From contig DOHN01000006.1 in the NCBI GenBank assembly GCA_003535195.1, forward strand, positions 967-10,313: a stretch of 9,347 bases of DNA. The letters run 5' to 3'. A model generated the notes under the pieces. The model ran no database searches. It had not been told where the DNA came from and saw only the letters and a program-made list of their open reading frames with translations. A program made the translations under genes and the position numbers. The stretch comes from Ruminiclostridium sp. (GTDB lineage Bacteria > Bacillota > Clostridia > DSM-8532). This document shows, piece by piece, positions 1 through 6,653 of this stretch. Within the stretch, counting starts at the first letter, position 1. The number at the start of each line of letters is the position of its first letter.

Positions 1-6
1 AAAAGT

Positions 7-23
7 TTGTATACATTATACAA
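7..23. promoter_or_regulatory. 17-bp perfect inverted repeat, operator-like
   Basis: TTGTATA and TATACAA flank a 3-bp CAT spacer, giving a perfect 7-bp inverted repeat. Read on the minus strand, the element contains TATAAT, an exact -10 hexamer, but the six bases 17 bp upstream (TATTAA) are a poor -35. The nonamer ATACATTAT inside it (11-19) recurs at 29-37, so a degenerate second copy may lie 18 bp away. The form is typical of a binding site for a dimeric regulator (GntR-type sites are often GTATA/TATAC-like), acting on a gene beyond the left edge. The regulator assignment is inference. Confidence 0.35.
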
Positions 24-61
24 TATTCATACATTATTTAATACGGTTTTTTATATATGAT

Positions 62-90
62 AAAAAAAAGCTGCCGAAGCAGCTTTACTT
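62..90 (-). terminator. Rho-independent terminator of the LysM gene
   Basis: The arms AAAGCTGC (67-74) and GCAGCTTT (79-86) form an 8-bp stem around a 4-nt loop. Read on the minus strand the loop is TTCG closed by C-G, the very stable C(UUCG)G tetraloop, and it runs into a tract of eight T residues (69-62). It lies about 60 bp past the stop codon of the LysM protein. The plus strand also has a T-rich tail (ACTTTTTT), so it may work in both directions. Confidence 0.9.
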
Positions 91-145
91 TTTTACAAAT
101 CCTTGATTTTTTTACCATGTTTCAATGAAACTGATTTTTAAAAAT

Positions 146-1621
146 TTACTTTCCGGCAGCTTTCATAACCATATTCTGATGCTGCTGGATATAAACCTTG
201 GAGGTCCCGGAGCTATGTGAGGCGCTGTTTTTCATATAGAGGTCAAAATGTCCGTTCACGCCGTTATTAATGGTATCCACACCATGGGGCATTCCTGAAA
301 CGGAGGCCGCAATATTCATGCCGTTGATATAAATAACCACGGCTCTGGGCGACCACTGCCATGTGCCGAAAAGAGATTTCATCATGGTTGTATCGGTGGA
401 GGTAAGAGGTTCAATATCCGCATGGTTATAGCCTCCTATCATCTTCGCCTTAAAATGCTTTCCGGTATTCACATCGGTAATGGTTATGATATCCCCTCTT
501 TCCACCAGGTATTTTCCTTCGAGATTCCAGTCCACAGCCGTTCCCACCCGTGCCGGGGCGCTGTACTCCCCCGCATGGACAGAAGTCACCCTTGGGGCAT
601 ATCCGGAAATGGCTATCCGCTCACCGGCCTCCAGCCATTCGTCGGGGTCCATGTAATTGTATTTCATAATATTCTGCGCCGTGGTTCCGAATTTTTTTGC
701 CACCGATTCGGCCGTATCCCCCGCCTGAACAATATAGGTCACTTCCGGCCATTGGGTATTATTTGGGGCTTCAGCGGCCGGCGGAGGTTTGCTGACGGAT
801 TCCCCAGCTTTTGGAATGATCAGCACCTGATTTGGAACTATCATATCCGATGCTAAATTATTGGCTCTTTTCAATTCGTCAACACTAATCCCGTATCGGG
901 CCGATATTTTCCACAGAGAATCGCCCGCTGTCACTTTATAGCTGTTATCTTTCTGAATCGCTGTATTGTCAATTGCAACAGTCGCTGTATTGCTGTTCAT
1001 GGCAACCCTGTAACCGAGATTTTCAGAAATAAACCGAACGGGCACATAAGTTGTGTCACCGATGACAATGGAAGAAGGCATTGTTTTTTGCACACCATTG
1101 ACCCTGGCTTTGGATGAACCTCGCATAAAAGCGATCATGGTATCATTTTTATTGATTCCTACCGTATTGGAGGTGTTGTTCCACCAAACGCTGGCCCCAA
1201 TGCTGCTGCCAAACTCATACATAGGAACATAAGTGGTATTGTTGTATATAAAAGGGCGGGACTTAAAGCTCTTGACACTGCCGTTCACAGCTATTTTAAC
1301 ATTATAGTTATAGGCACTCTGAGTTTGTGTTATTCCGGAAGCCGGATTGGGGGTTTCGGCTTTGGACATCACTGGCGCCGCCATGATGAAGGAGGACAGC
1401 AATACTGTCCCAGCCATAATTTTTACTGCATTAATCTTGGTATTTGGGAATTTTTCCCGAATATAGTCCTTGATATTTTTATTCAGCCGGTTCTTGTTTT
1501 CACCGTCAATACGGCCGAACTCTTCGGCAAACTCCACATCATCCATCTCAGTATCCATATAGAGGATCAGATCATAACCATCCCCGGTTTCTATTAATTG
1601 ATAGCTTCTGAATAGTTCCAA
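146..1621 (-). CDS. Membrane-anchored CuAO-N/LysM cell-wall protein
   Basis: This is a probable surface or cell-wall protein of 491 residues, counted from a TTG start at 1621. Residues 1-66 are charged and soluble-looking, followed by one hydrophobic segment (about 67-84) ending near MAAPVMSKAET, which suggests a signal anchor or an unusually long signal sequence. Residues about 108-219 form a copper-amine-oxidase N-terminal-like domain with two repeats of the TTYVP motif. Two LysM domains follow (about 228-271, YKVTAGDSLWKIS; about 296-339, YIVQAGDTAESVA), separated by a proline-rich linker; LysM binds the glycan strands of peptidoglycan. The C-terminal 135 residues form a further conserved-looking domain (GYNHADIEPLT, PRAVVIYING, GHFDLY, HQNMVMKAA) that I recall in other LysM proteins of Bacillota but cannot name. 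An ATG at 1639 would add six residues, but no ribosome binding site precedes it at useful distance, whereas AAAGGGG precedes the TTG by 8 nt. The gene lies downstream of the germination operon on the same strand. The substrate and any catalytic role are unknown. Confidence 0.85.
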   Translation of the reverse strand: MELFRSYQLIETGDGYDLILYMDTEMDDVEFAEEFGRIDGENKNRLNKNIKDYIREKFPNTKINAVKIMAGTVLLSSFIMAAPVMSKAETPNPASGITQTQSAYNYNVKIAVNGSVKSFKSRPFIYNNTTYVPMYEFGSSIGASVWWNNTSNTVGINKNDTMIAFMRGSSKARVNGVQKTMPSSIVIGDTTYVPVRFISENLGYRVAMNSNTATVAIDNTAIQKDNSYKVTAGDSLWKISARYGISVDELKRANNLASDMIVPNQVLIIPKAGESVSKPPPAAEAPNNTQWPEVTYIVQAGDTAESVAKKFGTTAQNIMKYNYMDPDEWLEAGERIAISGYAPRVTSVHAGEYSAPARVGTAVDWNLEGKYLVERGDIITITDVNTGKHFKAKMIGGYNHADIEPLTSTDTTMMKSLFGTWQWSPRAVVIYINGMNIAASVSGMPHGVDTINNGVNGHFDLYMKNSASHSSGTSKVYIQQHQNMVMKAAGK

Positions 1622-1629
1622 AACAACTG

Positions 1630-1636
1630 CCCCTTT
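1630..1636 (-). promoter_or_regulatory. Ribosome binding site favouring a TTG start
   Basis: On the minus strand AAAGGGG is followed by an 8-nt spacer and TTG at 1621-1619. It lies inside the six extra codons that an ATG start at 1639 would use. The nearest purine-rich match upstream of that ATG (AGGA near 1666) is more than 20 nt away, too far to serve it. Confidence 0.5.
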
Positions 1637-1733
1637 CATGCGACATTGATAAGTCTAGTATTTCCTATCGCCAAAAATCTATGAAAAGCTTGAAGATTTG
1701 GAATGCTTTGTCTTAAAAAATCAGAAACTGTTT

Positions 1734-2849
1734 TCATGCGTCAGCGTCTGCAGATGTTTGAAGCTTTTTCTTTGCTATACGCATTTTTATCTCTGCTGTC
1801 AGCCATATAATAACCGGCAATATGACCAAAATCGGAACTGCATAAAACGGATATGATTTTTCATTCCACTCAACTAATTCGTCTACGCTGCTGAATAAGT
1901 TAAGCGAATATAAAGAACTTAATAATGCAATTGGGGCACAAATGCTTCTGTAGTCCTGAATGTTAAATACTTTTGCTAAACCCGATGCCGCAGCATACAA
2001 GCAAATACTGCCCCTAAATATGCCGGTAACCAGAAACACAGCTGCTACTGCGCCTTCAATTCTTTGAAAAGATTGGCCAAATTCAATCAAACCGATGGAT
2101 TCATAAGAAGAATAAGTGGAAAAGTGCATATTATGAATTCCAAAAATCAGCAATGTTCTGAACGTTACCAATAAAACCATTATACCTCCTATTATTAGTC
2201 CTGAAAAATAAACCTTATAAAAGCTGCTTTTCTTTCTCAAGCTGCCGTAAACAGCAAGCAAAAGAACTGATTCTGCAAAAGGCCGTATGAAAATATAGAA
2301 GGTATTTACTAAAACAGGCTTTAATCCATTATATAAAACCGGCTTAATATGGCTATAATCAAATAAATACACTGATAAAAACGTAACTGTAATCATAGAT
2401 AAAATAACAATAGGAAAGAGGGCGCCAACAAACCTCCCAATTGTCTCAATGCCATTCTTTACGGCATATACTCCCACCATAGGCATTACTATAGTCATAA
2501 CAGCATCAGGTGTTTCGTGAAGTGCATAAATTCTAATAAATTGAGAGAAATATATTGTTATCAATGTTCCTAAAAAAAAAGCGTACCAGGTATAAAGAAG
2601 AGATATTATTTTGCCTAATACTTTTCCAAATACAATCCCAATCACTTCATAAATTCCATTTCCGGGGAAAAGAGTCAGAATTCTTGCGTAAACAAAATAA
2701 ATAATGAAAGCCATGATCATTCCAAGAATAATGGCTATCCACACATCCTGTTCTGCCTGCAAGGTAGGTACGCCGGTTATGGCAATTCCTCCAAAGATAA
2801 AAAACGAAAGCATTAATACAGCATGCTTTTGGCTTATTATTTCTTTCAT
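1734..2849 (-). CDS. gerAB: Spore germinant receptor B subunit (GerAB/YndE permease family)
   Basis: This is the integral-membrane B subunit of a GerA-type nutrient germinant receptor, a relative of amino acid/polyamine/cation permeases that in studied receptors forms the germinant-binding pocket in the spore inner membrane. The 371 residues are the usual length and contain about ten hydrophobic segments (roughly 10-27, 36-57, 80-102, 115-130, 139-164, 187-201, 213-238, 265-287, 301-321 and 335-352). Family-like features include the N-terminal ISQKHAVLMLSFFIFGG, FPGNGIYEVIG at 61-71, and a basic tail after the last helix. A TAGGAG ribosome binding site lies about 8 nt before the ATG. The gene starts 16 nt after the small two-helix gene and is last in the A-C-D-B order, whereas the classical order is A-B-C. 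The germinant cannot be read from the sequence, and the symbol marks the family only, not orthology to B. subtilis gerAB. Confidence 0.93.
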   Translation of the reverse strand: MKEIISQKHAVLMLSFFIFGGIAITGVPTLQAEQDVWIAIILGMIMAFIIYFVYARILTLFPGNGIYEVIGIVFGKVLGKIISLLYTWYAFFLGTLITIYFSQFIRIYALHETPDAVMTIVMPMVGVYAVKNGIETIGRFVGALFPIVILSMITVTFLSVYLFDYSHIKPVLYNGLKPVLVNTFYIFIRPFAESVLLLAVYGSLRKKSSFYKVYFSGLIIGGIMVLLVTFRTLLIFGIHNMHFSTYSSYESIGLIEFGQSFQRIEGAVAAVFLVTGIFRGSICLYAAASGLAKVFNIQDYRSICAPIALLSSLYSLNLFSSVDELVEWNEKSYPFYAVPILVILPVIIWLTAEIKMRIAKKKLQTSADADA

Positions 2850-2865
2850 TTGTTTACACTCCTAC

Positions 2866-3081
2866 TTATTCTCCGCGTATAGCTGTTATTAATTTTTGGA
2901 TAGGCTCAATAAGATTTGGTATTTTTATGTTCAGCGCCATGAGCAGTGCTATTAAAATACAAAATAGCAGCAAAACAGAATAGACAAAGAAACCCGTCCA
3001 TTTCTGTTTTTTATACAGAGGAACCAGATCAATAAAAATATAAATCGTACTGATCGCTATAACAGTCAATAATAATATCAT
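2866..3081 (-). CDS. Small two-helix membrane protein, candidate germinant receptor D subunit
   Basis: The 71-residue product has two hydrophobic helices (about 1-21 and 30-51) joined by a short basic hairpin (PLYKKQKW), plus a 20-residue tail, NIKIPNLIEPIQKLITAIRG, that could form an amphipathic helix. A GGAG ribosome binding site lies 9 nt before the ATG, inside the last codons of the C-subunit gene, whose stop is only 5 nt away; the B-subunit ATG follows after 16 nt. This tight placement and the good ribosome binding site argue that it is a real gene and not a chance frame. Small two-helix 'D' proteins encoded in or beside germinant-receptor operons, such as GerKD of B. subtilis, have been reported to modulate germination. 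Size and topology match that group. Assignment to it is inference because the sequence itself shows no diagnostic motif. Confidence 0.8.
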   Translation of the reverse strand: MILLLTVIAISTIYIFIDLVPLYKKQKWTGFFVYSVLLLFCILIALLMALNIKIPNLIEPIQKLITAIRGE

Positions 3082-3086
3082 TGGAT

Positions 3087-4238
3087 TTAGTCTCCAATAT
3101 GAATGTATGTGTTTGTCATTCCTGAATCCATTATTCTAATAGTCGGCTTCACCTTGACCTCAAGGTCTTTAAAAATATTTTTCCATTGGTGGCTGATTTT
3201 TTTCCAAACAGAAGGTTTGTTTTTATAAAAAGATCTGCCAAAGCCAAAAATATCCGAATTATATTTTTTCTGAACTTTTGATATAAAACCTTCAATATCC
3301 GTTTTCAGTCTGTTTCCTGCCTCTTTCTCAATGAATTCCAGATCCTTTTGAGTGATGGTATTGTCTGCCTTATTTAGTTCTTTCAAAGAAACTTCCGTTT
3401 CAATATTAATCTGGATCGACGGTTTGTTATTGATATACATTGGTTCAATATCTGTTTTATTCTTTAAAATTTCCAAAGAGATGCGTTGGGCTCCCCCATC
3501 GGAGCTTTCTTTTAAAGGAATAACTCCCCCTTTTATATTGTTAAGTATAAAATTGAGGCTTTTTGTCTCCTCTTTATCTAAAAATCCCAACAGCTTATCT
3601 TCCTTAAAAACTGCGCTTCCGCATAGTTCTATCATTTTTTCTCCTTTTTGTTCAGTGATGCATATGGAAGGAAGCACACCTGAAATTCCCTCTTCGCTCA
3701 ATACGTCAATAAAGCGGTAAGCCTGAACCGGAAAGGACTTTGAAAGGAATCCCTCATCCGCCATTCTTCTGTCAATTTCAAAAGATTTAATGACTGCAGT
3801 CAGTACTTTTGCATCAAATAGCTCTTTTGCAGTTTTACCTTCAGAAACAAATAAATGTATTCCAACTCTCAATTCTTCGTCCCGGAATATTATGTCCAAT
3901 ATCTCCTTGATTCCCTCGCTTGCCACATCCTGACCCAATATTAAGCATGTCGCATGCGACCAATATAGTTTCGGTGAACTAATACTAATAGAATTTCTTA
4001 TTGCATCAAGAATTGTCTCACCCTCCGTTTCCAATATGACGGACTCCGGTTGGGATTCTCGTCCTTTGACTACCATATTTATCATTTCAACGGTAAGAGT
4101 GTAATGCCCCTCGCCTGTTTTATCGATTGCACAGCCGGCTACAACATCTAAATTCTCGACATCCTTATAATTCCAGCAGGAGGTTGAAAATAAGGCAATC
4201 ATCATAATCCAGGGAAGCAAAAGAAGGCGTTTTTTCAT
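3087..4238 (-). CDS. gerAC: Spore germinant receptor C subunit, lipoprotein (GerAC/GerKC family)
   Basis: This is the C subunit of a GerA-type receptor, a lipoprotein held on the outer face of the spore inner membrane with A and B. The 383 residues begin with a lipoprotein signal: a KKR start, a hydrophobic core to about residue 17, and a candidate lipidated Cys21 followed by WNYKDVENL, the usual sequence after the cysteine in this family. The lipobox reads S-T-S-C, with Ser instead of the common Leu at -3. Further family landmarks are CGSAVFKEDKLLGFLDKEE (206-224) and DIFGFGRSFYKNKP (329-342) near the C-terminus, where homologues carry a related DxxGFG motif. GGAGG lies 9 nt before the ATG and inside the end of the A gene, with only 2 nt between the two reading frames, so translational coupling is likely. 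The symbol marks the family only. Confidence 0.94.
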   Translation of the reverse strand: MKKRLLLLPWIMMIALFSTSCWNYKDVENLDVVAGCAIDKTGEGHYTLTVEMINMVVKGRESQPESVILETEGETILDAIRNSISISSPKLYWSHATCLILGQDVASEGIKEILDIIFRDEELRVGIHLFVSEGKTAKELFDAKVLTAVIKSFEIDRRMADEGFLSKSFPVQAYRFIDVLSEEGISGVLPSICITEQKGEKMIELCGSAVFKEDKLLGFLDKEETKSLNFILNNIKGGVIPLKESSDGGAQRISLEILKNKTDIEPMYINNKPSIQINIETEVSLKELNKADNTITQKDLEFIEKEAGNRLKTDIEGFISKVQKKYNSDIFGFGRSFYKNKPSVWKKISHQWKNIFKDLEVKVKPTIRIMDSGMTNTYIHIGD

Positions 4239-4240
4239 AT

Positions 4241-5752
4241 TTACTGACCTCCATTGGCCTGCCTGATTTTGTTTTCACCTGAAATAAATTTGGGGCGTTT
4301 TTTCATAAACCACAATGGGAGCCTGAAAATAGTATCTTTCAAACCCTCCGGTCCCAACGAGGTAAATGACACCATATAAGGTATGCCAAAAGAGCGTATT
4401 CCGCATAAATGAATCATTATTATAATGGAACCCATCATAAACCCATATAGACCTAAAAAACCCGACAACAATACTAAGAAATACCTCAGAATTATAGACG
4501 GACCTTTAATTTTAGGTATCATCAGTCCCGTTAAACCGGTTAATGCTACAATGACTATGACGGGAGCACTGACAATTCTGGCTTCAACGGCTGCTGTTCC
4601 CAATACCAATGCGCCCAGTATACTTAAGGACTGTCCAATATTAATCGGCATTCGGGCTCCCGACTCCCTCAGAATTTCAAATGTAGTCAGCAGCCCGAGA
4701 GTCTCTATGATAGTAGAGAAAGGGATTGCTTCCCTTGCCTCTAAAACACTGACTAAGAGCATAACCGGCATCATTTCCCAGTGAAAGCACATAAAAGCCA
4801 CATATAATCCTGCTGTAGAAATAGTAAGGACAAACCCAAAAAATCTCAAAAATCTACTGATTGATGAATAGTAGAAGTTTATATAATAATCTTCATCATT
4901 TTGAAAATACTCTTCAAACAAGAAGGGCATGGTCAGCGCTTCTGGAGTACCGTCCAGTATGATTATTATTCTTCCTTCCAAGAGCTTCGCGACGGCAACA
5001 TCGGGCCTTTCGGTGCTTCCAATGGTTTTAAATGGAGAATACGGCGCATCTGTAGTTAACTCCACCAGGTAATTTGACCCTAAAACACTGTCTATACTCA
5101 CTTTATTCAGCCTATCAAGCACTTCCGAAAGAATTTTGTTGTTGACAATACCCTCTATATAACTGACACAGACCTTTGTCTTTGTTTGAGTGCCGAGTGT
5201 CATAAATTTGAATTTCAAATTAGGTGTTGCCAGCCTCCTGCGAATCAGCGATAAATTAACAAGAATAGGTTCGACAAATCCCTCTCTCGGTCCGCGCAGC
5301 ACTTTTTCATTTTCAGGTTCTGCAATGGATCTGGATTTCCAGCCCTTGGTGGATATTATTAAAGCTTCGCTGCAATGGTCCATCAGCAGGACCGTTTCAC
5401 CGCGAATGATGCCTTCGACCATCTGTTCGGGCGTGTAGGCTTTTTCTGCATAATTGTTGATCACCACATGGTTCAAAATACTATCGATATCATATTTCTC
5501 GGTCAGATGGCACTGAATAATCGGCTCCATAATTGTTCGGTTGGCTGTTTGAACATCTACCATTCCATCTATATACAGAACGCAAAATTTAGCATCTGGC
5601 TGTTTCTGATTGGTGAAAGAACGAACCCTGAAGGTATCATCATCCTGAAAAACCTTCTTAAACTGAAAAATATTATCAGACAGGTTTTTCCCAAGTTTAA
5701 TGTCAGCTTTAAAATGCATATTGATCGAAGATTTATTGCTGTCTGCCGGCAT
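4241..5752 (-). CDS. gerAA: Spore germinant receptor A subunit (GerAA family)
   Basis: This is the A subunit of a nutrient germinant receptor, with a large N-terminal cytoplasmic domain followed by a membrane domain. In studied receptors A subunits oligomerise and are proposed to form an ion channel. The 503 residues show two related N-terminal subdomains (about 30-150 and 175-285), the family signature RGPREGF at 153-159, and hydrophobic segments at about 302-322, 329-337, 374-391, 393-412 and 421-447. The stretch PFSTIIETLGLLTTFEILRE (344-363), then SLSILGALVLGTAAVEA and IVSAPVIVIVALTGL, is the most conserved core of the family. The long Ser/Glu/Lys-rich N-terminal extension of some homologues is absent. 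GGGAG lies about 6 nt before the ATG. It is the first gene of the operon; a sigma-G promoter would be expected upstream, but I found no convincing one. The germinant is unknown and the symbol is family-level. Confidence 0.95.
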   Translation of the reverse strand: MPADSNKSSINMHFKADIKLGKNLSDNIFQFKKVFQDDDTFRVRSFTNQKQPDAKFCVLYIDGMVDVQTANRTIMEPIIQCHLTEKYDIDSILNHVVINNYAEKAYTPEQMVEGIIRGETVLLMDHCSEALIISTKGWKSRSIAEPENEKVLRGPREGFVEPILVNLSLIRRRLATPNLKFKFMTLGTQTKTKVCVSYIEGIVNNKILSEVLDRLNKVSIDSVLGSNYLVELTTDAPYSPFKTIGSTERPDVAVAKLLEGRIIIILDGTPEALTMPFLFEEYFQNDEDYYINFYYSSISRFLRFFGFVLTISTAGLYVAFMCFHWEMMPVMLLVSVLEAREAIPFSTIIETLGLLTTFEILRESGARMPINIGQSLSILGALVLGTAAVEARIVSAPVIVIVALTGLTGLMIPKIKGPSIILRYFLVLLSGFLGLYGFMMGSIIIMIHLCGIRSFGIPYMVSFTSLGPEGLKDTIFRLPLWFMKKRPKFISGENKIRQANGGQ

Positions 5753-5909
5753 AGCTTTCTCCCGATTATTCCTTATACACTTTATTAGATATACCTTGGA
5801 TATTGTTTCCGCATTTTTAGAATACTAATCGTTTTTGTGGAAAGAATCTTTTAGTCCGGGTCTGAAAGATACTTGCTGACAGTTCCTGTGTATCTTGTTA
5901 TTTCACAGT
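5753..5909. other. Upstream region of the germination operon
   Basis: These 157 bp lie between the phosphoribosyltransferase terminator and the A-subunit start and should hold the operon promoter. I see no clean sigma-A or sigma-G promoter. The heptamer AAGATAC at 5866-5872 is matched by its inverse GTATCTT at 5890-5896, and ACAG/CTGT inside (5879-5882 and 5886-5889) would extend the pairing with a 6-nt bulge. A weak hairpin is therefore possible about 140 nt before the start codon. No reading frame here resembles a gene. Confidence 0.4.
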
Positions 5910-5940
5910 AAAAAAAGCCAACCGTCTAAGATACGGTTGA
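5910..5940 (-). terminator. Rho-independent terminator of the phosphoribosyltransferase gene
   Basis: The arms CAACCGT (5919-5925) and ACGGTTG (5933-5939) form a 7-bp stem with a 7-nt loop. Read on the minus strand they are followed by GC and seven T residues (5916-5910). The stem is about 22 bp beyond the stop codon at 5962. It separates this gene from the germination operon on the same strand. Confidence 0.85.
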
Positions 5941-5961
5941 CCTTTTGCGTTTAGATCAGAC

Positions 5962-6519
5962 TTATATGGTTTCACCTTTATTGTTAAATAACGGAAGGTG
6001 CTCCAGGAAAATAATATCCTCACGCATGCTTGCATCACCCTCGGCTAAAATGGCCATGCGGCCGGCAACAATTCCGCCCGACTCCTGCACAAGCTTTTCG
6101 ACAGCCTTTACAGATTCCCCTGTACTGATCACGTCATCAACAATGAGAACCTTTTTGCCCTTCATGTAATCAGCGTCTTCCTTATCAATAAATAGCTTCT
6201 GACGTTTCTCGGTAGTGATGGACTGGAGCTCTACCGAAAATACATCCTTCATATAAAGCTTCGCCATCTTTCTGGCCAGCAAATATTTATTAACACCCGC
6301 CTGCCGTGCCATTTCATATACCAATGGAATACCCTTGCTCTCAGCTGTTATCATCACATCATATTCCGGTGCTTTTTTTAACAGTTCACGGGCACAGGCA
6401 ACCGTCAGTTCCACATCACCAAATAAAACAAAAGCACCAATATATAAATCCTCTCCTATAGGACAAAGGGGAAGCTTTCTTTTAAGCCCCGCCACACTAA
6501 TCTCATAAAAATCTTTCAT
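5962..6519 (-). CDS. Type I phosphoribosyltransferase, probably purine salvage (Apt/Xpt-like)
   Basis: This is a cytoplasmic PRPP-dependent phosphoribosyltransferase that would join a nucleobase, most likely a purine, to PRPP to give the nucleoside monophosphate and pyrophosphate. The 185 residues are typical of the adenine/xanthine group. The PRPP-binding loop VLIVDDVISTGES is at 124-136, with the paired aspartates D128-D129. An AESKGIP segment (59-65) takes the place of the TEARGF/IESSGI pyrophosphate-loop segment of Apt and Xpt, and LARKMAKLYM (81-90) matches the flexible-loop region. The base-recognition region is not diagnostic, so adenine, xanthine/guanine or a regulatory role all remain possible and no gene symbol is given. 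A GGGGG ribosome binding site lies about 7 nt before the ATG, a near-consensus promoter is upstream, and a terminator follows, so it should be monocistronic. Confidence 0.88.
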   Translation of the reverse strand: MKDFYEISVAGLKRKLPLCPIGEDLYIGAFVLFGDVELTVACARELLKKAPEYDVMITAESKGIPLVYEMARQAGVNKYLLARKMAKLYMKDVFSVELQSITTEKRQKLFIDKEDADYMKGKKVLIVDDVISTGESVKAVEKLVQESGGIVAGRMAILAEGDASMREDIIFLEHLPLFNNKGETI

Positions 6520-6553
6520 GAAGATACCCCCGTTTAAATCTTTTACCTCACTT

Positions 6554-6581
6554 ATTGTATCAAATTTAGTCTCTATGTCAA
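6554..6581 (-). promoter_or_regulatory. Sigma-A promoter of the phosphoribosyltransferase gene
   Basis: Minus strand: a perfect -35 TTGACA (6581-6576), a 16-bp spacer and -10 TACAAT (6559-6554, five of six consensus), with TGA just before the -10 giving an extended TGn element. Transcription should begin near 6547, leaving a leader of about 28 nt. It also lies inside the gap to the divergent serine hydrolase gene. Confidence 0.75.
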
Positions 6582-6653
6582 TTGCAGTCTTTGATTTCTT
6601 ATACGAATGATTGCCTCTTCTTTCTAATATACTTTTATGAAAGCAGGGATACT

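Noticed and set aside
422..856. Plus-strand open frame of 144 codons inside the LysM gene
   Set aside because: It lies antisense to a gene with clear domains, has no ribosome binding site and no recognisable protein character. It is a shadow frame.
1680..1712. AAAGC/GCTTT inverted repeat after the B-subunit stop as a terminator
   Set aside because: The stem is only 5 bp, AT-rich, has a 15-nt loop and lacks a T tract.
5375..5788. Plus-strand open frame of 137 codons antisense to the A-subunit gene
   Set aside because: The opposite strand encodes a highly conserved GerA-family protein, and this frame has no family resemblance.
5753..5830. Possible sigma-G promoter before the germination operon
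   Set aside because: GTATT (minus strand, near 5826-5822) with a CAATATC about 16 bp later, and GTATA nearer the gene, match only parts of the consensus. The second would put the start inside the ribosome binding site. Neither is good enough to annotate.
6582..6653. Upstream TTG start for the serine hydrolase
   Set aside because: It would put 24 residues before a well-formed signal peptide, and it overlaps the -35 region of the divergent promoter. The ATG at 6654 has its own AGGG site.
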